Below are positions 38,227-47,174 of a stretch of DNA of 64,000 nucleotides, one piece after another (positions within the stretch are counted from its first letter, which is position 1; the number at the start of each line of letters is the position of its first letter). This DNA comes from Faecalibacterium duncaniae. GTDB lineage: Bacteria; Bacillota; Clostridia; Oscillospirales; Ruminococcaceae. The position numbers and the translations under genes are program-made. Below the pieces are notes generated by a model that ran no database searches, had not been told where the DNA came from, and saw only the letters and a list, made by a program, of their open reading frames with translations. The stretch spans positions 3,038,001 through 3,102,000 of the forward strand of contig NZ_CP048437.1 of NCBI RefSeq assembly GCF_010509575.1, given 5' to 3'.

Positions 38227-39360
38227 TTACGGAGCCGGAGCAGTGAACTCTTTCAGGTGCGCTGTATCCAGCTCTTCGGCATCTTTGGCCGCTGATGTAT
38301 AGGAAATTTTCAGATATTTCAGGGCTGTATCGTTTGCCAGCAATTTTTTGCAGGTTTCCGTATCAAACGTGATGTTGTTGGTCAGATCCAGCCAGATCAG
38401 CTGCGGCATCTGGGTCAGGGGAGTATAATCCATGTCCTTGTAGGCTTCCTGTGCACCCTGAGAGAGAGACATACTCAGATACTGCACACTGCTCTCCGCC
38501 AGCGGGGCAAAGCTGTCGATCTCCGGCCCTTGGCACAGCTGCAGAAAGCTCAGATTTTCCATCTGCTTCAGCGGTTCCAGCGAACCGATCCGGGTCACGT
38601 CCAGTCTCAGGACCCGCAAGTCAGCTCCGGCCAGCTGGGTCAGATCGACCTCACTGCCGGTGATCCACAGCATCTTCAGCGACTTCATCTGCGCCAGCGC
38701 CGAAAGGTCGGAGACATTGGAATCCGCCCGGATCCCGTCACTGCCATACTTCAGCTCTACCACAGAATCCAGCTTTGCAAAGGTCGGGAATGCGCTGCTC
38801 TCCACACTGGGCACACTCAAAAGCATCAGATTTTTGCATTCCTCCAGACCTGTCAGATCTGTAATGGGTGGGGCTCCCCTTCTATTATTGACCGACAATA
38901 CCTGCAAGCTGTCAAAATGCCGCAGGTCTGCCAGAGAGGTCACCGGATCATACGTTCCCTCTACGCTGACTGCGCAGGCTGCCAGCTGCTCATTGCTGTT
39001 GACGTTTCTTCCAATGTCCACCCCATCCGGTGCATCTTTGACGATGAGATCCCCTACGCCGGTTCCGGAATTTATCGAGACCCGCTGATAATCCCAGACA
39101 TCGCTGTGATAGATATCTCCCTTCGGGCGGTCAAGCCATTTCCGGACGTGCTTTTCCATCACAGGGTCCTGCCACTCAATGACATAATCCTCCCCATGCT
39201 CGGCGTGACTGGCCGGAACCGTAAGTGTCGTCTGCTGAACGAAAACATCCTGCATTTCCGAACGGAAAGGTCCCGGTCTCAGATTCAAAGAGCCTGCACA
39301 TGCGCTGAACAAAAGCATTGCACAGATCAACAAACTCGACGCTTTTAACATTTTACGCAT
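38227..39360 (-). CDS. Leucine-rich-repeat lipoprotein
   Basis: 377 residues, probably anchored outside the membrane: signal peptide with lipobox ending FSAC. After about 130 residues come irregular leucine-rich repeats of roughly 22 residues, recognisable in ADLRHFDSLQVLSVNN, ITDLTGLEECKNLMLLSV, LSALAQMKSLKMLWITG, LEPLKQMENLSFLQL and LTQMPQLIWLDLTNN. Such proteins usually bind other proteins; no enzyme motif is seen. ATG 39360 follows AAAGGAG. Function unknown. Confidence 0.78.
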   Translation of the reverse strand: MRKMLKASSLLICAMLLFSACAGSLNLRPGPFRSEMQDVFVQQTTLTVPASHAEHGEDYVIEWQDPVMEKHVRKWLDRPKGDIYHSDVWDYQRVSINSGTGVGDLIVKDAPDGVDIGRNVNSNEQLAACAVSVEGTYDPVTSLADLRHFDSLQVLSVNNRRGAPPITDLTGLEECKNLMLLSVPSVESSAFPTFAKLDSVVELKYGSDGIRADSNVSDLSALAQMKSLKMLWITGSEVDLTQLAGADLRVLRLDVTRIGSLEPLKQMENLSFLQLCQGPEIDSFAPLAESSVQYLSMSLSQGAQEAYKDMDYTPLTQMPQLIWLDLTNNITFDTETCKKLLANDTALKYLKISYTSAAKDAEELDTAHLKEFTAPAP

Positions 39361-39398
39361 AACAGGCTCCTTTCTGTTTCAGCAAAATCTCTAGTTAT

Positions 39399-39426
39399 AT
39401 TCTACCATAGATTGTTTTTTTGTAAA
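39399..39426 (-). promoter_or_regulatory. Promoter of the LRR lipoprotein gene
   Basis: TTTACA (39426-39421), 16 bases, TAGAAT (39404-39399). Confidence 0.55.
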
Positions 39427-39430
39427 GAAA

Positions 39431-39473
39431 AAACCCACGATCTTTGCACAGGCATGGCAAAAATCGTGGGTTT
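39431..39473 (-). terminator. Terminator after gluQ
   Basis: AAACCCACGAT and ATCGTGGGTTT arms; TTTTTTC follows on the minus strand. Directly downstream of the gluQ stop. Confidence 0.78.
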
Positions 39474-39475
39474 GC

Positions 39476-40420
39476 TTAAAACAGATTTTCCGGCAGGTAG
39501 ATATCCTGCTTGGGCACCTTGTCCCAGGAAAAGTCTGGGATCAGGCTTTCCGGGGTGCGGGGAGCCGGTTCAGGTTGGAGACCATAGGCAAAGGCAAGCC
39601 TGCCCACGATCTCTTCCGCCGTATACTTTGCCCGGAGATTTTCCAGGCTCTGGTCGCCGTCCCGTTTGGACAGGCGGCGGCCATCGGGAGCCAGCAGGAG
39701 CGGGCAATGGGCAAACTTTGGGGCGGGCAGGCCCAGCAGACGGTAGAGGTAAAGCTGCCGCGCGGTCGAAGAGAGCAGGTCCGCGCCCCGCACCACCTCC
39801 GTGACCCCCATCCGGGCATCATCCACCACCACAGCCAGCTGGTAGGCAAACACGCCATCGGCGCGGCGGAGGTAGAAATCCCCGCAGTCGCGGAGCAGGT
39901 TCTCGGTGTGGGGGCCCATACAGCCATCGGTGAAGGTGATGTCCTCGTCAGGCACCATGAGACGGTAGGCCGGGGCTTTCTTTTTGCGCTTTTCGGCGAT
40001 CTGCTCCGCCGTCAGCCCCCGGCAGGTGCCGGGATAGATCACATTGCCGTCGGAGGTGTGGGGTGCACTGGCGGCATGGAGCTGGGCACGGGAGCAGAAA
40101 CAGGGGTAAACAAGGCCCTGTGCTTCCAGTTTGTTATAGCTCTCGGTGTAGATGGCGGCGCACTCGCTCTGGTAATAGGGGCCGTTGGGGCCGCCGCTGC
40201 TGCCGCCCTCGTCCCAGACAAGGCCCAGCCAGCGCAGGTCCTCTTCCAGTGCGTCGGCATATTTGCGGGGGCAGCGCTCGGCATCCAGATCCTCAATGCG
40301 CAGAACGATGCGCCCGCCCTGACTTCTGGCGCTGAGCCAGGCCAGCAGGCTGCAGGCCAGATTGCCCAGATGCAGCCGCCCGCTGGGGCTGGGGGCAAAG
40401 CGCCCGGTCACAGCGCTCAC
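39476..40420 (-). CDS. gluQ: Glutamyl-Q tRNA(Asp) synthetase
   Basis: 314 residues: a class I glutamyl-tRNA synthetase catalytic core without the anticodon-binding domain, as in GluQ-RS, which attaches glutamate to the queuosine base of tRNA-Asp. Motifs: RFAPSPSGRLHLGN (HIGH-type), the zinc ligands CFC and YPGTC, and RLSKRDG (KMSKS-type). The start is GTG at 40420, overlapping the stop of the upstream aminopeptidase gene as GTGA; other in-frame GTG codons lie at 40435 and 40411. The two genes form an operon. Confidence 0.85.
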   Translation of the reverse strand: MSAVTGRFAPSPSGRLHLGNLACSLLAWLSARSQGGRIVLRIEDLDAERCPRKYADALEEDLRWLGLVWDEGGSSGGPNGPYYQSECAAIYTESYNKLEAQGLVYPCFCSRAQLHAASAPHTSDGNVIYPGTCRGLTAEQIAEKRKKKAPAYRLMVPDEDITFTDGCMGPHTENLLRDCGDFYLRRADGVFAYQLAVVVDDARMGVTEVVRGADLLSSTARQLYLYRLLGLPAPKFAHCPLLLAPDGRRLSKRDGDQSLENLRAKYTAEEIVGRLAFAYGLQPEPAPRTPESLIPDFSWDKVPKQDIYLPENLF

Positions 40421-41733
40421 AGGCCCAGCTTCCACTCGCCGTCCACAGGCTGGGAGATGGGCGTGTTATAGAACTCGGCCACGGCCTTTGCCATGTACTC
40501 GGCATCCTTGCAGCTGGCGGTCTCCATTGCGGAATGCATGGCCAGCTGTGCCAGACCGATATCCACCATGGGGATCAGGATCTGGTGGCCCAGCAGGTTG
40601 CCCAGCGTGGAGCCGCCGGGAACATCCGCGCGGTTTGCGGCCACCTGCACCGGCACACCGGCCTTTTTGCAGATCTCGGCAAAGGCAGCGCCGGTAAAGC
40701 CGCTGGTGGTGTAGGTCTGGCGGGCATTGTACTTCAGCAGCACACCGCCGCCCATGACCGCCACATTGGCGGGATCGCTCTTTTCGGGGTGGTTGGGGTG
40801 GGTGGCGTGGCCATTGTCGGCGCTCAGCAGCAGGCTGTTGGTGCAGGCACGGATGCTCTGCTCCCGGGTGACCCCCAGCTTTTCCTCAATGCGGGCCAGC
40901 ACATTGGCCATCAGGGTGCCCTGTGCGCCCTGCCGGCTGGAGGAGCCCACCTCCTCGTTGTCGAACATGACCCACATGTCGCCCCGGCCTTCCTCCTCGC
41001 CGCGGCCCTGCAGGAAGCCCCACAGGGTGGTGTAGGCGCATTCCAGGTCATCGATGCGGCCGGACATGAAGTATTCGCCCTTCAGGCCCACGCGCTCGGC
41101 CTTTTCGCGGGTGCAGAGCACCAAGTCAGCGTCCACGATGTCCTCAGCCTTGACCCCGGCCTCCTCAGCCAGAGCATCCCGCAGGGTGGAGCCTGCCTCA
41201 CCAAAGATGGGCTGCAGATCCACCTGAGGGTTGTACTTCATGCCGTTGTTCAGGTCATGGTTGAAGTGGATGCAGAGGTTGGGGATGACAGCCAGCGCCC
41301 GGTCGGGGTGGAGCAGCAGGCTCCGGATGCCGTTCTCCGTGCGGACCAGAATGCGGCCCGCCACGCTCAGGGGACGGTCCAGCCAGGTGGGCATGATCAT
41401 GCCGCCGTAGCCCTCGGTCTCCGCCTTGGCAAAGACTGCGTCCTTGCCGCCGTCCAGCTGCTTGATGCGCCAGGTGGGAGAATCGCTGTGGCTGGCGGTG
41501 ACATGCCAGCCGGTCAGCTCGCCCTTGGGCATCCGCCATGCCAGCACGGCAGAGCCGTTGCGGGTGGTGTAATATCTGCCGCCGGGCACCAGCTCCCAGG
41601 CTGCGCTCTCGGGGCAGTTCTGGTAGCCGTTTTCCTCCAGGAGCTTCACAGCCGCAGCCGTGGAGTGGAAGGCGCTGACACCGGCGTTCAGAAAGTCGAA
41701 GAGACCTTCGACGGAAAAGGTGTTATTCTGCAT
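40417..41733 (-). CDS. M18-family aminopeptidase
   Basis: Cytoplasmic metallo-aminopeptidase of 438 residues, the usual M18 length. Metal ligands and catalytic residues lie in TASHSDSPTWRIK (His), SGRIDDLECAY (Asp), FDNEEVGSSSRQGA (Glu-Glu) and the C-terminal AQLAMHSAMETA (His). The family removes N-terminal residues, often acidic ones. ATG 41733 follows AAAGGAG. Translationally coupled to gluQ. Confidence 0.9.
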   Translation of the reverse strand: MQNNTFSVEGLFDFLNAGVSAFHSTAAAVKLLEENGYQNCPESAAWELVPGGRYYTTRNGSAVLAWRMPKGELTGWHVTASHSDSPTWRIKQLDGGKDAVFAKAETEGYGGMIMPTWLDRPLSVAGRILVRTENGIRSLLLHPDRALAVIPNLCIHFNHDLNNGMKYNPQVDLQPIFGEAGSTLRDALAEEAGVKAEDIVDADLVLCTREKAERVGLKGEYFMSGRIDDLECAYTTLWGFLQGRGEEEGRGDMWVMFDNEEVGSSSRQGAQGTLMANVLARIEEKLGVTREQSIRACTNSLLLSADNGHATHPNHPEKSDPANVAVMGGGVLLKYNARQTYTTSGFTGAAFAEICKKAGVPVQVAANRADVPGGSTLGNLLGHQILIPMVDIGLAQLAMHSAMETASCKDAEYMAKAVAEFYNTPISQPVDGEWKLGL

Positions 41734-41770
41734 TTTATGTTCTCCTTTATTTTTAGGTTATCCATTGCTA

Positions 41771-41852
41771 AACCTCTCCGTCATTGCTTCGCAATGCCAC
41801 CTTTCTTGGCTCCCCTGTTAGGGGAGCTGTCGCCGCAGGCGACTGAGAGGTT
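41771..41852. repeat. Palindromic intergenic repeat, copy 2
   Basis: Ends AACCTCTC and GAGAGGTT. Inside are the hairpins ATTGC-TTC-GCAAT, GCTCCCC-TGTTA-GGGGAGC and GTCGCC-GCA-GGCGAC. Fills the gap between the M18 gene and the PTS gene. Confidence 0.85.
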
Positions 41853-41889
41853 TCGCCACAATTATACCGTTTCTCTTATCAAAATGCAA

Positions 41890-43431
41890 TCACACCGGGG
41901 CCATCTCGGCAAGCTGCTGTTCAAGCGCATGGCGGAGCTGGGCGGCGTGCAGGCCGCAGACCAGCTGGACCCGGGTGCCCTGCACCACAAGACCTTTATG
42001 GGGCAGAGAGAGCAGAGCCCCCATATCCAGCAGCGAGGCATCCCGCACCGTGAGCCGGAGGCGGGTGAAGCAGTTTCCCAGCTGGGCGATGTTCTCCGGC
42101 CCACCCAGCGCGGCGATAAACCGGCACACCTCCTGCGGGTCGGCGTACGGGGACTGGTCTGCGGAAAGGGCTGCTTCCCGGCCCGGGGTGGGCAGATCCT
42201 TTGCCTTGATGAGGACGCTGAACACGGCAAAGTAGGTCAGGGTCTCCGCAAGGCCCAGCAGATAGAGCAGCGGCATGTTCTGCAGCTGCTCCCCGGCGCT
42301 CAGGTTGAACACCAGCGACCCCAGCAGGTTGGAGGTAAAGGCCCGGACATGCAGGACATGGAGCAGCACCATAAAGCCGCCCGTAATGACCGCATGGGCC
42401 ACCCAGAGCAGGGGCGAAACGAAGCAGAACAGAAAATCAATGGGCTCGGTGATGGAGGCCACCGAGGCCGTGACCGCCAGCGGGATCATAGCGGCGGCGG
42501 TACGGGCACGGTTCTCCCTGCGGGCCGTGAAGATGAAGGCCGCTGCAATGCCCAGATAGCCAAAGGTCTTTGTGAATCCGGTGTACATCCAGACGATGCC
42601 GTCCGAGAGGGGCAGACCCATGGTGTACTCGGTCATGCAGACGGCGTAAGCGCCTGTGTAGGTCACAGAGCCTACGGTCAGGCTGCCGCCCAGCGAAGAG
42701 AACTGGAAGGGCATATAGATGAGGTGATGCAGGCCGGTGGGGATGAGCAGCCGTTCCAGAAAGCCGTAAAGGAACACACCCGCGTTCCCTGAAGCCGCGA
42801 TCCAGCCCGTGAGGGCGCTGACCGCCCGCTGCAGCGGCGGGCAGACAAAGCAGAACCCCAGCCCCAGTGCCACCGCCAGCGCCGACAGCCACAAAAACGA
42901 CCACCGCAGGCCCGAATAGAGCTGGGTGATCATGCCATAAAACTGCTTTTCGCAGGTGCGGTTGAAGAGCCACGCCGCCGCAAAGCCCAGCACGATGCCG
43001 CTTGCCACGCCGGTGTCCACCACCTGAATGCCCAGAATGGTGGTCTGGCCCGTGCCCGCAAGGCCGGTCATCCCGTTCGGCTGGGCAAGCAGTCCCAGCG
43101 CTTCCAGCGCGGTGTGGTTGGCTGTGAGGAACACAAGGTAGGCCATCAGCGCCAGCAGGGCGGCATCCTGCTTTTCGGTTTTGGCGCGCACGGCAGCCAC
43201 CCCCACGCAGAGAATGACGCTGAGGTTGTTGATGAGCACCATCATCCCGTTGTAAAGCAGCTGCCCTATCAGCTGCAGCGGAGCCCACTGCAGCACCGGC
43301 AGCGCCTGACACAAGGGCTTGCTGGTGAGCAGCGCTCCCAGCACCAGCAGCAGGCCCGCCGCCGAAAGATAAGACAGCGGCGACAGCAGCGACTGTGAAA
43401 AGCGTTCCAGCCGCCGCAGAAATTTCTGCAT
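41890..43431 (-). CDS. PTS transporter EIIC-EIIB, glucose/maltose family
   Basis: Sugar permease and phosphotransfer protein of 513 residues. Residues 1-410 are EIIC with about ten membrane segments (FLERLLIPTGLHHLIYMPFQ, then SITEPIDFLFCFVSPLLW). Residues 430-513 form EIIB with the phosphorylated cysteine in NCFTRLRL (Cys454). EIIA is not fused and not encoded nearby, so it must come from another locus. ATG 43431 follows GGGGGAG; the frame runs upstream to 44040 in non-coding sequence. Glucose, maltose or an amino sugar are possible substrates. Confidence 0.88.
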   Translation of the reverse strand: MQKFLRRLERFSQSLLSPLSYLSAAGLLLVLGALLTSKPLCQALPVLQWAPLQLIGQLLYNGMMVLINNLSVILCVGVAAVRAKTEKQDAALLALMAYLVFLTANHTALEALGLLAQPNGMTGLAGTGQTTILGIQVVDTGVASGIVLGFAAAWLFNRTCEKQFYGMITQLYSGLRWSFLWLSALAVALGLGFCFVCPPLQRAVSALTGWIAASGNAGVFLYGFLERLLIPTGLHHLIYMPFQFSSLGGSLTVGSVTYTGAYAVCMTEYTMGLPLSDGIVWMYTGFTKTFGYLGIAAAFIFTARRENRARTAAAMIPLAVTASVASITEPIDFLFCFVSPLLWVAHAVITGGFMVLLHVLHVRAFTSNLLGSLVFNLSAGEQLQNMPLLYLLGLAETLTYFAVFSVLIKAKDLPTPGREAALSADQSPYADPQEVCRFIAALGGPENIAQLGNCFTRLRLTVRDASLLDMGALLSLPHKGLVVQGTRVQLVCGLHAAQLRHALEQQLAEMAPV

Positions 43432-43489
43432 CCGTTTCTCCCCCTTTTTCCGGTTCTTCACCCGTTTCTCCCAGTTTGACCATGGCCGG

Positions 43490-43518
43490 ATTATACGCGC
43501 CAGCGCAAAAAATGTCAA
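43490..43518 (-). promoter_or_regulatory. Promoter of the PTS gene
   Basis: TTGACA (43518-43513), 17 bases, TATAAT (43495-43490). Confidence 0.88.
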
Positions 43519-43598
43519 TCCCGCCCGACTGAGAAAAAAACGACAAAAGTTTGTATAGTTTGCACAGCCGGGGTGAAAAATCGTCCTGCGCACGCCGA

Positions 43599-43627
43599 TT
43601 GACAACAGCCCGGCAGAACAGTATACT
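43599..43627 (+). promoter_or_regulatory. Promoter of the Ser-rich lipoprotein gene
   Basis: TTGACA (43599-43604), 17 bases, TATACT (43622-43627). Confidence 0.88.
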
Positions 43628-43690
43628 AGAAATGTACCAGAGCAGTTTCTCCGGCAGATGGGCCGGAACACGATAAAAGGAGGCTTTCCT

Positions 43691-44278
43691 ATGATTCGCA
43701 AGCGTATTCTTTCCCTGCTGGTCTGCGCCGCCCTGCTGTGCGGCGTGCTGGCAGGCTGCAGCACCTCTTCCGGCAGCACTGCCGCTTCCAGCTCTTCCGC
43801 TTCTGCAAGCGAGAGCATCCCCTCTTCCACCGTGACCGCCGACACCGGCAAGGTGGGCCCGCTGGACGCAGACGAGAACTCCCTGTTCTCCCTCTCTGAC
43901 CCGGACGATGCCTTTGCCCCCTGCCTCGGCTGGGGCCCCGGCGTGTCCGGCTGCTCGCTGAAATCCGTCATTGCGGCGGCTTCCCTGCTGAAATGGGCCG
44001 ATGGCTGCAACATGAGCATCCAGCCGGTCAGCGACATCAAAGATGCCTATACCCAGTGGTTCGACAGCCTGAGCGCCGATGACCAGCAGAGCTTTGCCGA
44101 TGCCTGGCCGCTCATCAAGGCCGATGCCGAGACCCTGCTGACCGACAAGGACAGCATGACCGGCCGCATCGAGGATGCCGGTCTGGATGCCAAAGAGCTG
44201 CCCGGCTGTTCCGAGGAAAACTGGAAATCCCTGGCCGATGTCATTGACGTACTGGTCCCGGCTTCCAGCGAGTATTGA
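43691..44278 (+). CDS. Lipoprotein of unknown function
   Basis: 195 residues. Signal peptide with lipobox LAGC, then a Ser/Ala-rich linker (STSSGSTAASSSSASASES) as in many Gram-positive lipoproteins, then an all-helical domain of about 130 residues with LSADDQQSFADAWPLIKADA. No known domain recognised. ATG 43691 follows AAAGGAGG; an upstream in-frame start at 43658 would spoil the signal peptide. Divergent from the PTS gene, with independent promoters. Confidence 0.78.
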   Translation: MIRKRILSLLVCAALLCGVLAGCSTSSGSTAASSSSASASESIPSSTVTADTGKVGPLDADENSLFSLSDPDDAFAPCLGWGPGVSGCSLKSVIAAASLLKWADGCNMSIQPVSDIKDAYTQWFDSLSADDQQSFADAWPLIKADAETLLTDKDSMTGRIEDAGLDAKELPGCSEENWKSLADVIDVLVPASSEY

Positions 44279-44306
44279 TCGTTCCGTCTGCCCCTGAATG
44301 CAAGAG

Positions 44307-44347
44307 ACATAAAAATAAGCCCGACGTTGTCGGGCTTATTTTTATGT
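44307..44347. terminator. Bidirectional terminator
   Basis: ACATAAAAATAAGCCCGAC and GTCGGGCTTATTTTTATGT, a 19-base perfect stem with a 3-base loop. Confidence 0.85.
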
Positions 44348-45473
44348 TCAGATCTTCTTCAGGGTGTACTGGCGGGTGCCCATGCCGATCTTTTCGGCCT
44401 GCTCCAGCGTTGCCTTCCACTCGACATTGGGGTTGGAATCCTTGAAGTTGTCGTGGTGGCAGTTCCAGCCGGGCTTTGCAAGGTTCTGGCCCAGCTGGCT
44501 GTTGGGCAGGGGCTGTGCGTTCAGGCAGGCATCGGCACAGGCCTGATCCAGCGCCACGGGGTCAAAGGAGGCGAACATGCCGATATCCGGCAGGATGGGG
44601 GCATCGTTCTCGCCGTGGCAGTCACAGTTGGGGCTGATATCCTGCACCAGACTGATGTGGAAGCAGGGGCGGTCTGCACAGACGGCGGCGGCGTACTCTG
44701 CCATCTTGCGGTCCAGCTCCTCGTTGGCGCTGCTGTCGATGGAATAGATGGCATCGAAGTTGCAGGCACCGATGCAGCGGCCGCAGCCCTTGCACTTTTC
44801 GTAATCAATGACCGCCTTGTTGTTCTCATTGTAGCGGATGGCATCGGAGCCGCACTCCTTAGCGCAGCGGTGGCAGCCGCGGCAGAGCTCCTCCTGCACG
44901 GCGGGCTTACCGGAGGAGTGCTGCTCCATCTTGCCCGCACGGGAACCGCAGCCCATGCCGATGTTCTTGATGGCTCCGCCGAAACCGGTCGCTTCGTGGC
45001 CCTTGAAGTGGGTCAGGCTGATGAAGATGTCGGCATCCATAATGGCGCGGCCGATCTTGGCGGTCTTGCAGTATTCGCCGTTGGGCACGGGCACCTCAAG
45101 CTCATCGGTACCGCGCAGGCCATCGCCAATGATGATCTGGCAGCCGGTGGTCATGGGCCAGAAGCCGTTTTCCTGCGCGCAGCTCAGGTGCTCCAGCGCG
45201 TTCTTACGGCTGCCCGGGTACAGCGTGTTGCAGTCGGTCAGGAAGGGCTGCCCCCCCCTGCTCCTTGCACAGGTCTGCCACTACCTTGGCGTAGTTCGGG
45301 CGCAGGAAAGCCAGGTTGCCCAGCTCGCCAAAGTGCATCTTGATGGCCACGAACTTGCCGTCCATATCAATGCTCTTGATGCCCGCCGCAATGCACAGGC
45401 GGCGCAGTTTTTCGGTCAGGCTGGTGCCCACAGGACACCGGAAGTCGGTGTAATATACAGTCGATGCTTCCAT
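44348..45473 (-). pseudogene. DUF362 ferredoxin-type protein, frameshifted in a G8 tract
   Basis: The gene begins at ATG 45473 (after GGAGGAG) and codes MEASTVYYTDFRCPVGTSL through DLCKEQGG. It then meets eight G on the minus strand (45258-45251) and shifts frame. With seven G it would continue QPFLTDCNTLYPGSRKNAL and join the downstream frame ending at 44348. The total length, 1126, is one more than a multiple of three. The downstream part has two 4Fe-4S motifs (CRGCHRCAKECGSDAI and CKGCGRCIGACNFDAI) in a DUF362 protein of unknown function. The cause may be a sequencing error, a mutation or phase variation. Confidence 0.88.
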
Positions 45474-45545
45474 AGGGATCTCCTCCGTTTTTGACAATTT
45501 CAGGCGCGGCACTTTCCCGCTGCCGGGTTCTCTCTTTATGGCTCC

Positions 45546-45574
45546 AGTATAGCACAAGGCCGGGGCCGGTGCAA
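45546..45574 (-). promoter_or_regulatory. Promoter of the DUF362 gene
   Basis: TTGCAC (45574-45569), 17 bases, TATACT (45551-45546). Confidence 0.72.
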
Positions 45575-45589
45575 TTGCCCCAGGGCGCA

Positions 45590-45613
45590 AAAAAGCCGCC
45601 CGGGCGGGCGGCT
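45590..45613 (-). terminator. Terminator of uppP
   Basis: AGCCGCC and GGCGGCT arms followed by TTTTTTG on the minus strand. Confidence 0.78.
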
Positions 45614-45630
45614 GGGGGGTTGGGAGGGAT

Positions 45631-46461
45631 TTACGCAATGGCGGTGATAGCGGCCACAGCCAGGACGATTAGGCCCAGCACGATGCGGTAGAGGCCGAAG
45701 AACTTGAAGTTATGGCGCTTGACGTAATCCATCAGGAAGCGGATAGCGGCAAGGCTGACCACAAAGGCGACCACGCAACCCACCACGAGGACAGCGATCT
45801 CGGTGCCGGTCATCGCAGCGCCGGAGAGGACGAACTTGACCACCTTGAGCAGGGACGCGCCCGCCATAACCGGGATGGCGAGGAAGAAGGTGAACTCGGC
45901 CACGCAGGCACGGGACAGACCCAGCAGCAGGCCGCCCACGATGGTGGCACCGGAGCGGGAGGTGCCGGGGATGATGGCCAGCATCTGCCACACGCCAACG
46001 ATGAAGGCTTCGCGGTAGGTGATCTGTTCCAGCCGGGTGACATGCGGGGCGGTGCGGCGGTTCTCCACAAGGATGAAGAGGACACCGTACAGGATCAGCA
46101 TGGCGGCGACCGTGATGTAATTGTAGAAGCGGGTCTCAAACCAGTCGTCCAGCGGGCTGATGATGAGCACCGGGATGGTGGCGGCCACCACCTTGAACCA
46201 GAGCTGCCAGACGGCAGGTTTGGAGCAGACGCGGCCATGGCGCAGGCCGAAGGGCCAGAGCTTATTCCAGAACAGCACCACCACAGCCAGAATGGCACCC
46301 AGCTGGATGACCACGCGGAACATGGACATAAACTCCTCGCTGGCGTTGAACTTGACCACCTGCTCCACCAGGATCATGTGACCGGTGGACGAGATGGGCA
46401 GCCACTCGGTAATGCCCTCCACAATGCCCATCAGGATGGCTTTCAGTATTTCAAGAAACAT
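45631..46461 (-). CDS. uppP: Undecaprenyl-diphosphatase (BacA/UppP)
   Basis: Membrane enzyme of 276 residues that converts undecaprenyl diphosphate to the monophosphate, recycling the carrier lipid for wall synthesis; overproduction gives bacitracin resistance. The two signature motifs are present: EGITEWLPISSTGHMIL near residue 17 and IIPGTSRSGATIVGGLLLG near 165, among about eight membrane segments. ATG 46461 follows GGGAGGAG; the frame opens earlier at 46500 without a ribosome site. Single gene. Confidence 0.95.
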   Translation of the reverse strand: MFLEILKAILMGIVEGITEWLPISSTGHMILVEQVVKFNASEEFMSMFRVVIQLGAILAVVVLFWNKLWPFGLRHGRVCSKPAVWQLWFKVVAATIPVLIISPLDDWFETRFYNYITVAAMLILYGVLFILVENRRTAPHVTRLEQITYREAFIVGVWQMLAIIPGTSRSGATIVGGLLLGLSRACVAEFTFFLAIPVMAGASLLKVVKFVLSGAAMTGTEIAVLVVGCVVAFVVSLAAIRFLMDYVKRHNFKFFGLYRIVLGLIVLAVAAITAIA

Positions 46462-46599
46462 GGGTTCTCCTCCCTGCAAAGCGGCACAGGCGCTCTGCAC
46501 ACATTCAGATTGGGTTCGCTTTCCAGTATATCATATTCTGAGAGCCTGCGCACGAAAAATCACAAATTTTATATAGGAGCGCTGTCTGCTTTTTCTGTA

Positions 46600-46628
46600 T
46601 TTATCTGCCGCCGGAAATATGCTATACT
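46600..46628 (+). promoter_or_regulatory. Probable promoter of the trkA-like genes
   Basis: TTTATC (46600-46605), 17 bases, TATACT (46623-46628). The -35 is weak. Confidence 0.5.
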
Positions 46629-46713
46629 GGACACAACGCTTTTCCCGGTGTTTCCTTCTGACGCGGAATGCCGGGCCAGATAAAAACAGATTTTGAACAA
46701 TGAGGTGACATCC

Positions 46714-47127
46714 ATGAATATTCTGGTGATCGGCTGCGACCAGGTGGGCGCGGCACTGGTGCGGGATCTGGAACGCATCGGCCATGATATTTCCCTGATC
46801 GAAAAGGACCCCGAGCAGCTCAAGCGGCTGGACAGCTTTGATGATTATTCCTTTGGCGGCACGGCCCTTGTGGGCGACCCCACCGATCCCGACATCCTCA
46901 AGCAGGGCGGCGTGGAGAACTGCGACGCTGTGGCCGCCGTGAGCGAGGATGACTCCGTGAACCTGATGGCTGCACAGATCGCAAAGAACATCTTCCGGCG
47001 CGAAAAGGTCATCTGCCGCGTCTCTGACCCGCATTTGCAGGTGCTCTACCACAAGACCTACGAGCTGGACACGATCTGCCCCACCATCCTGACAGAGCAG
47101 GCAGTGTTCCGTGCGCTGGCGAAGTGA
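46714..47127 (+). CDS. TrkA-N (RCK) domain protein, short form
   Basis: 137 residues, a lone Rossmann-type RCK domain as used by regulatory subunits of Trk/Ktr potassium transporters. The nucleotide loop reads VIGCDQVGAALVRDLERIGH, a variant of GxGxxG, followed by the acidic residue in SLIEKD and the stretch CDAVAAVSEDDSVNLMAAQI. No TrkA-C domain follows. ATG 46714 lies after GAGGTG. A second RCK protein follows 47 bases later, and the two may form a heteromer. No TrkH/KtrB membrane subunit is encoded in the window. Confidence 0.85.
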   Translation: MNILVIGCDQVGAALVRDLERIGHDISLIEKDPEQLKRLDSFDDYSFGGTALVGDPTDPDILKQGGVENCDAVAAVSEDDSVNLMAAQIAKNIFRREKVICRVSDPHLQVLYHKTYELDTICPTILTEQAVFRALAK

Positions 47128-47174
47128 GGTTTTATCCCAAAATAGTTTTACCCAAAGTAATACGAGGTGTCAAT

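Noticed and set aside
43432..44040. N-terminal extension of the PTS gene
   Set aside because: It runs through two promoters and antisense to the lipoprotein gene; the ribosome site supports 43431.
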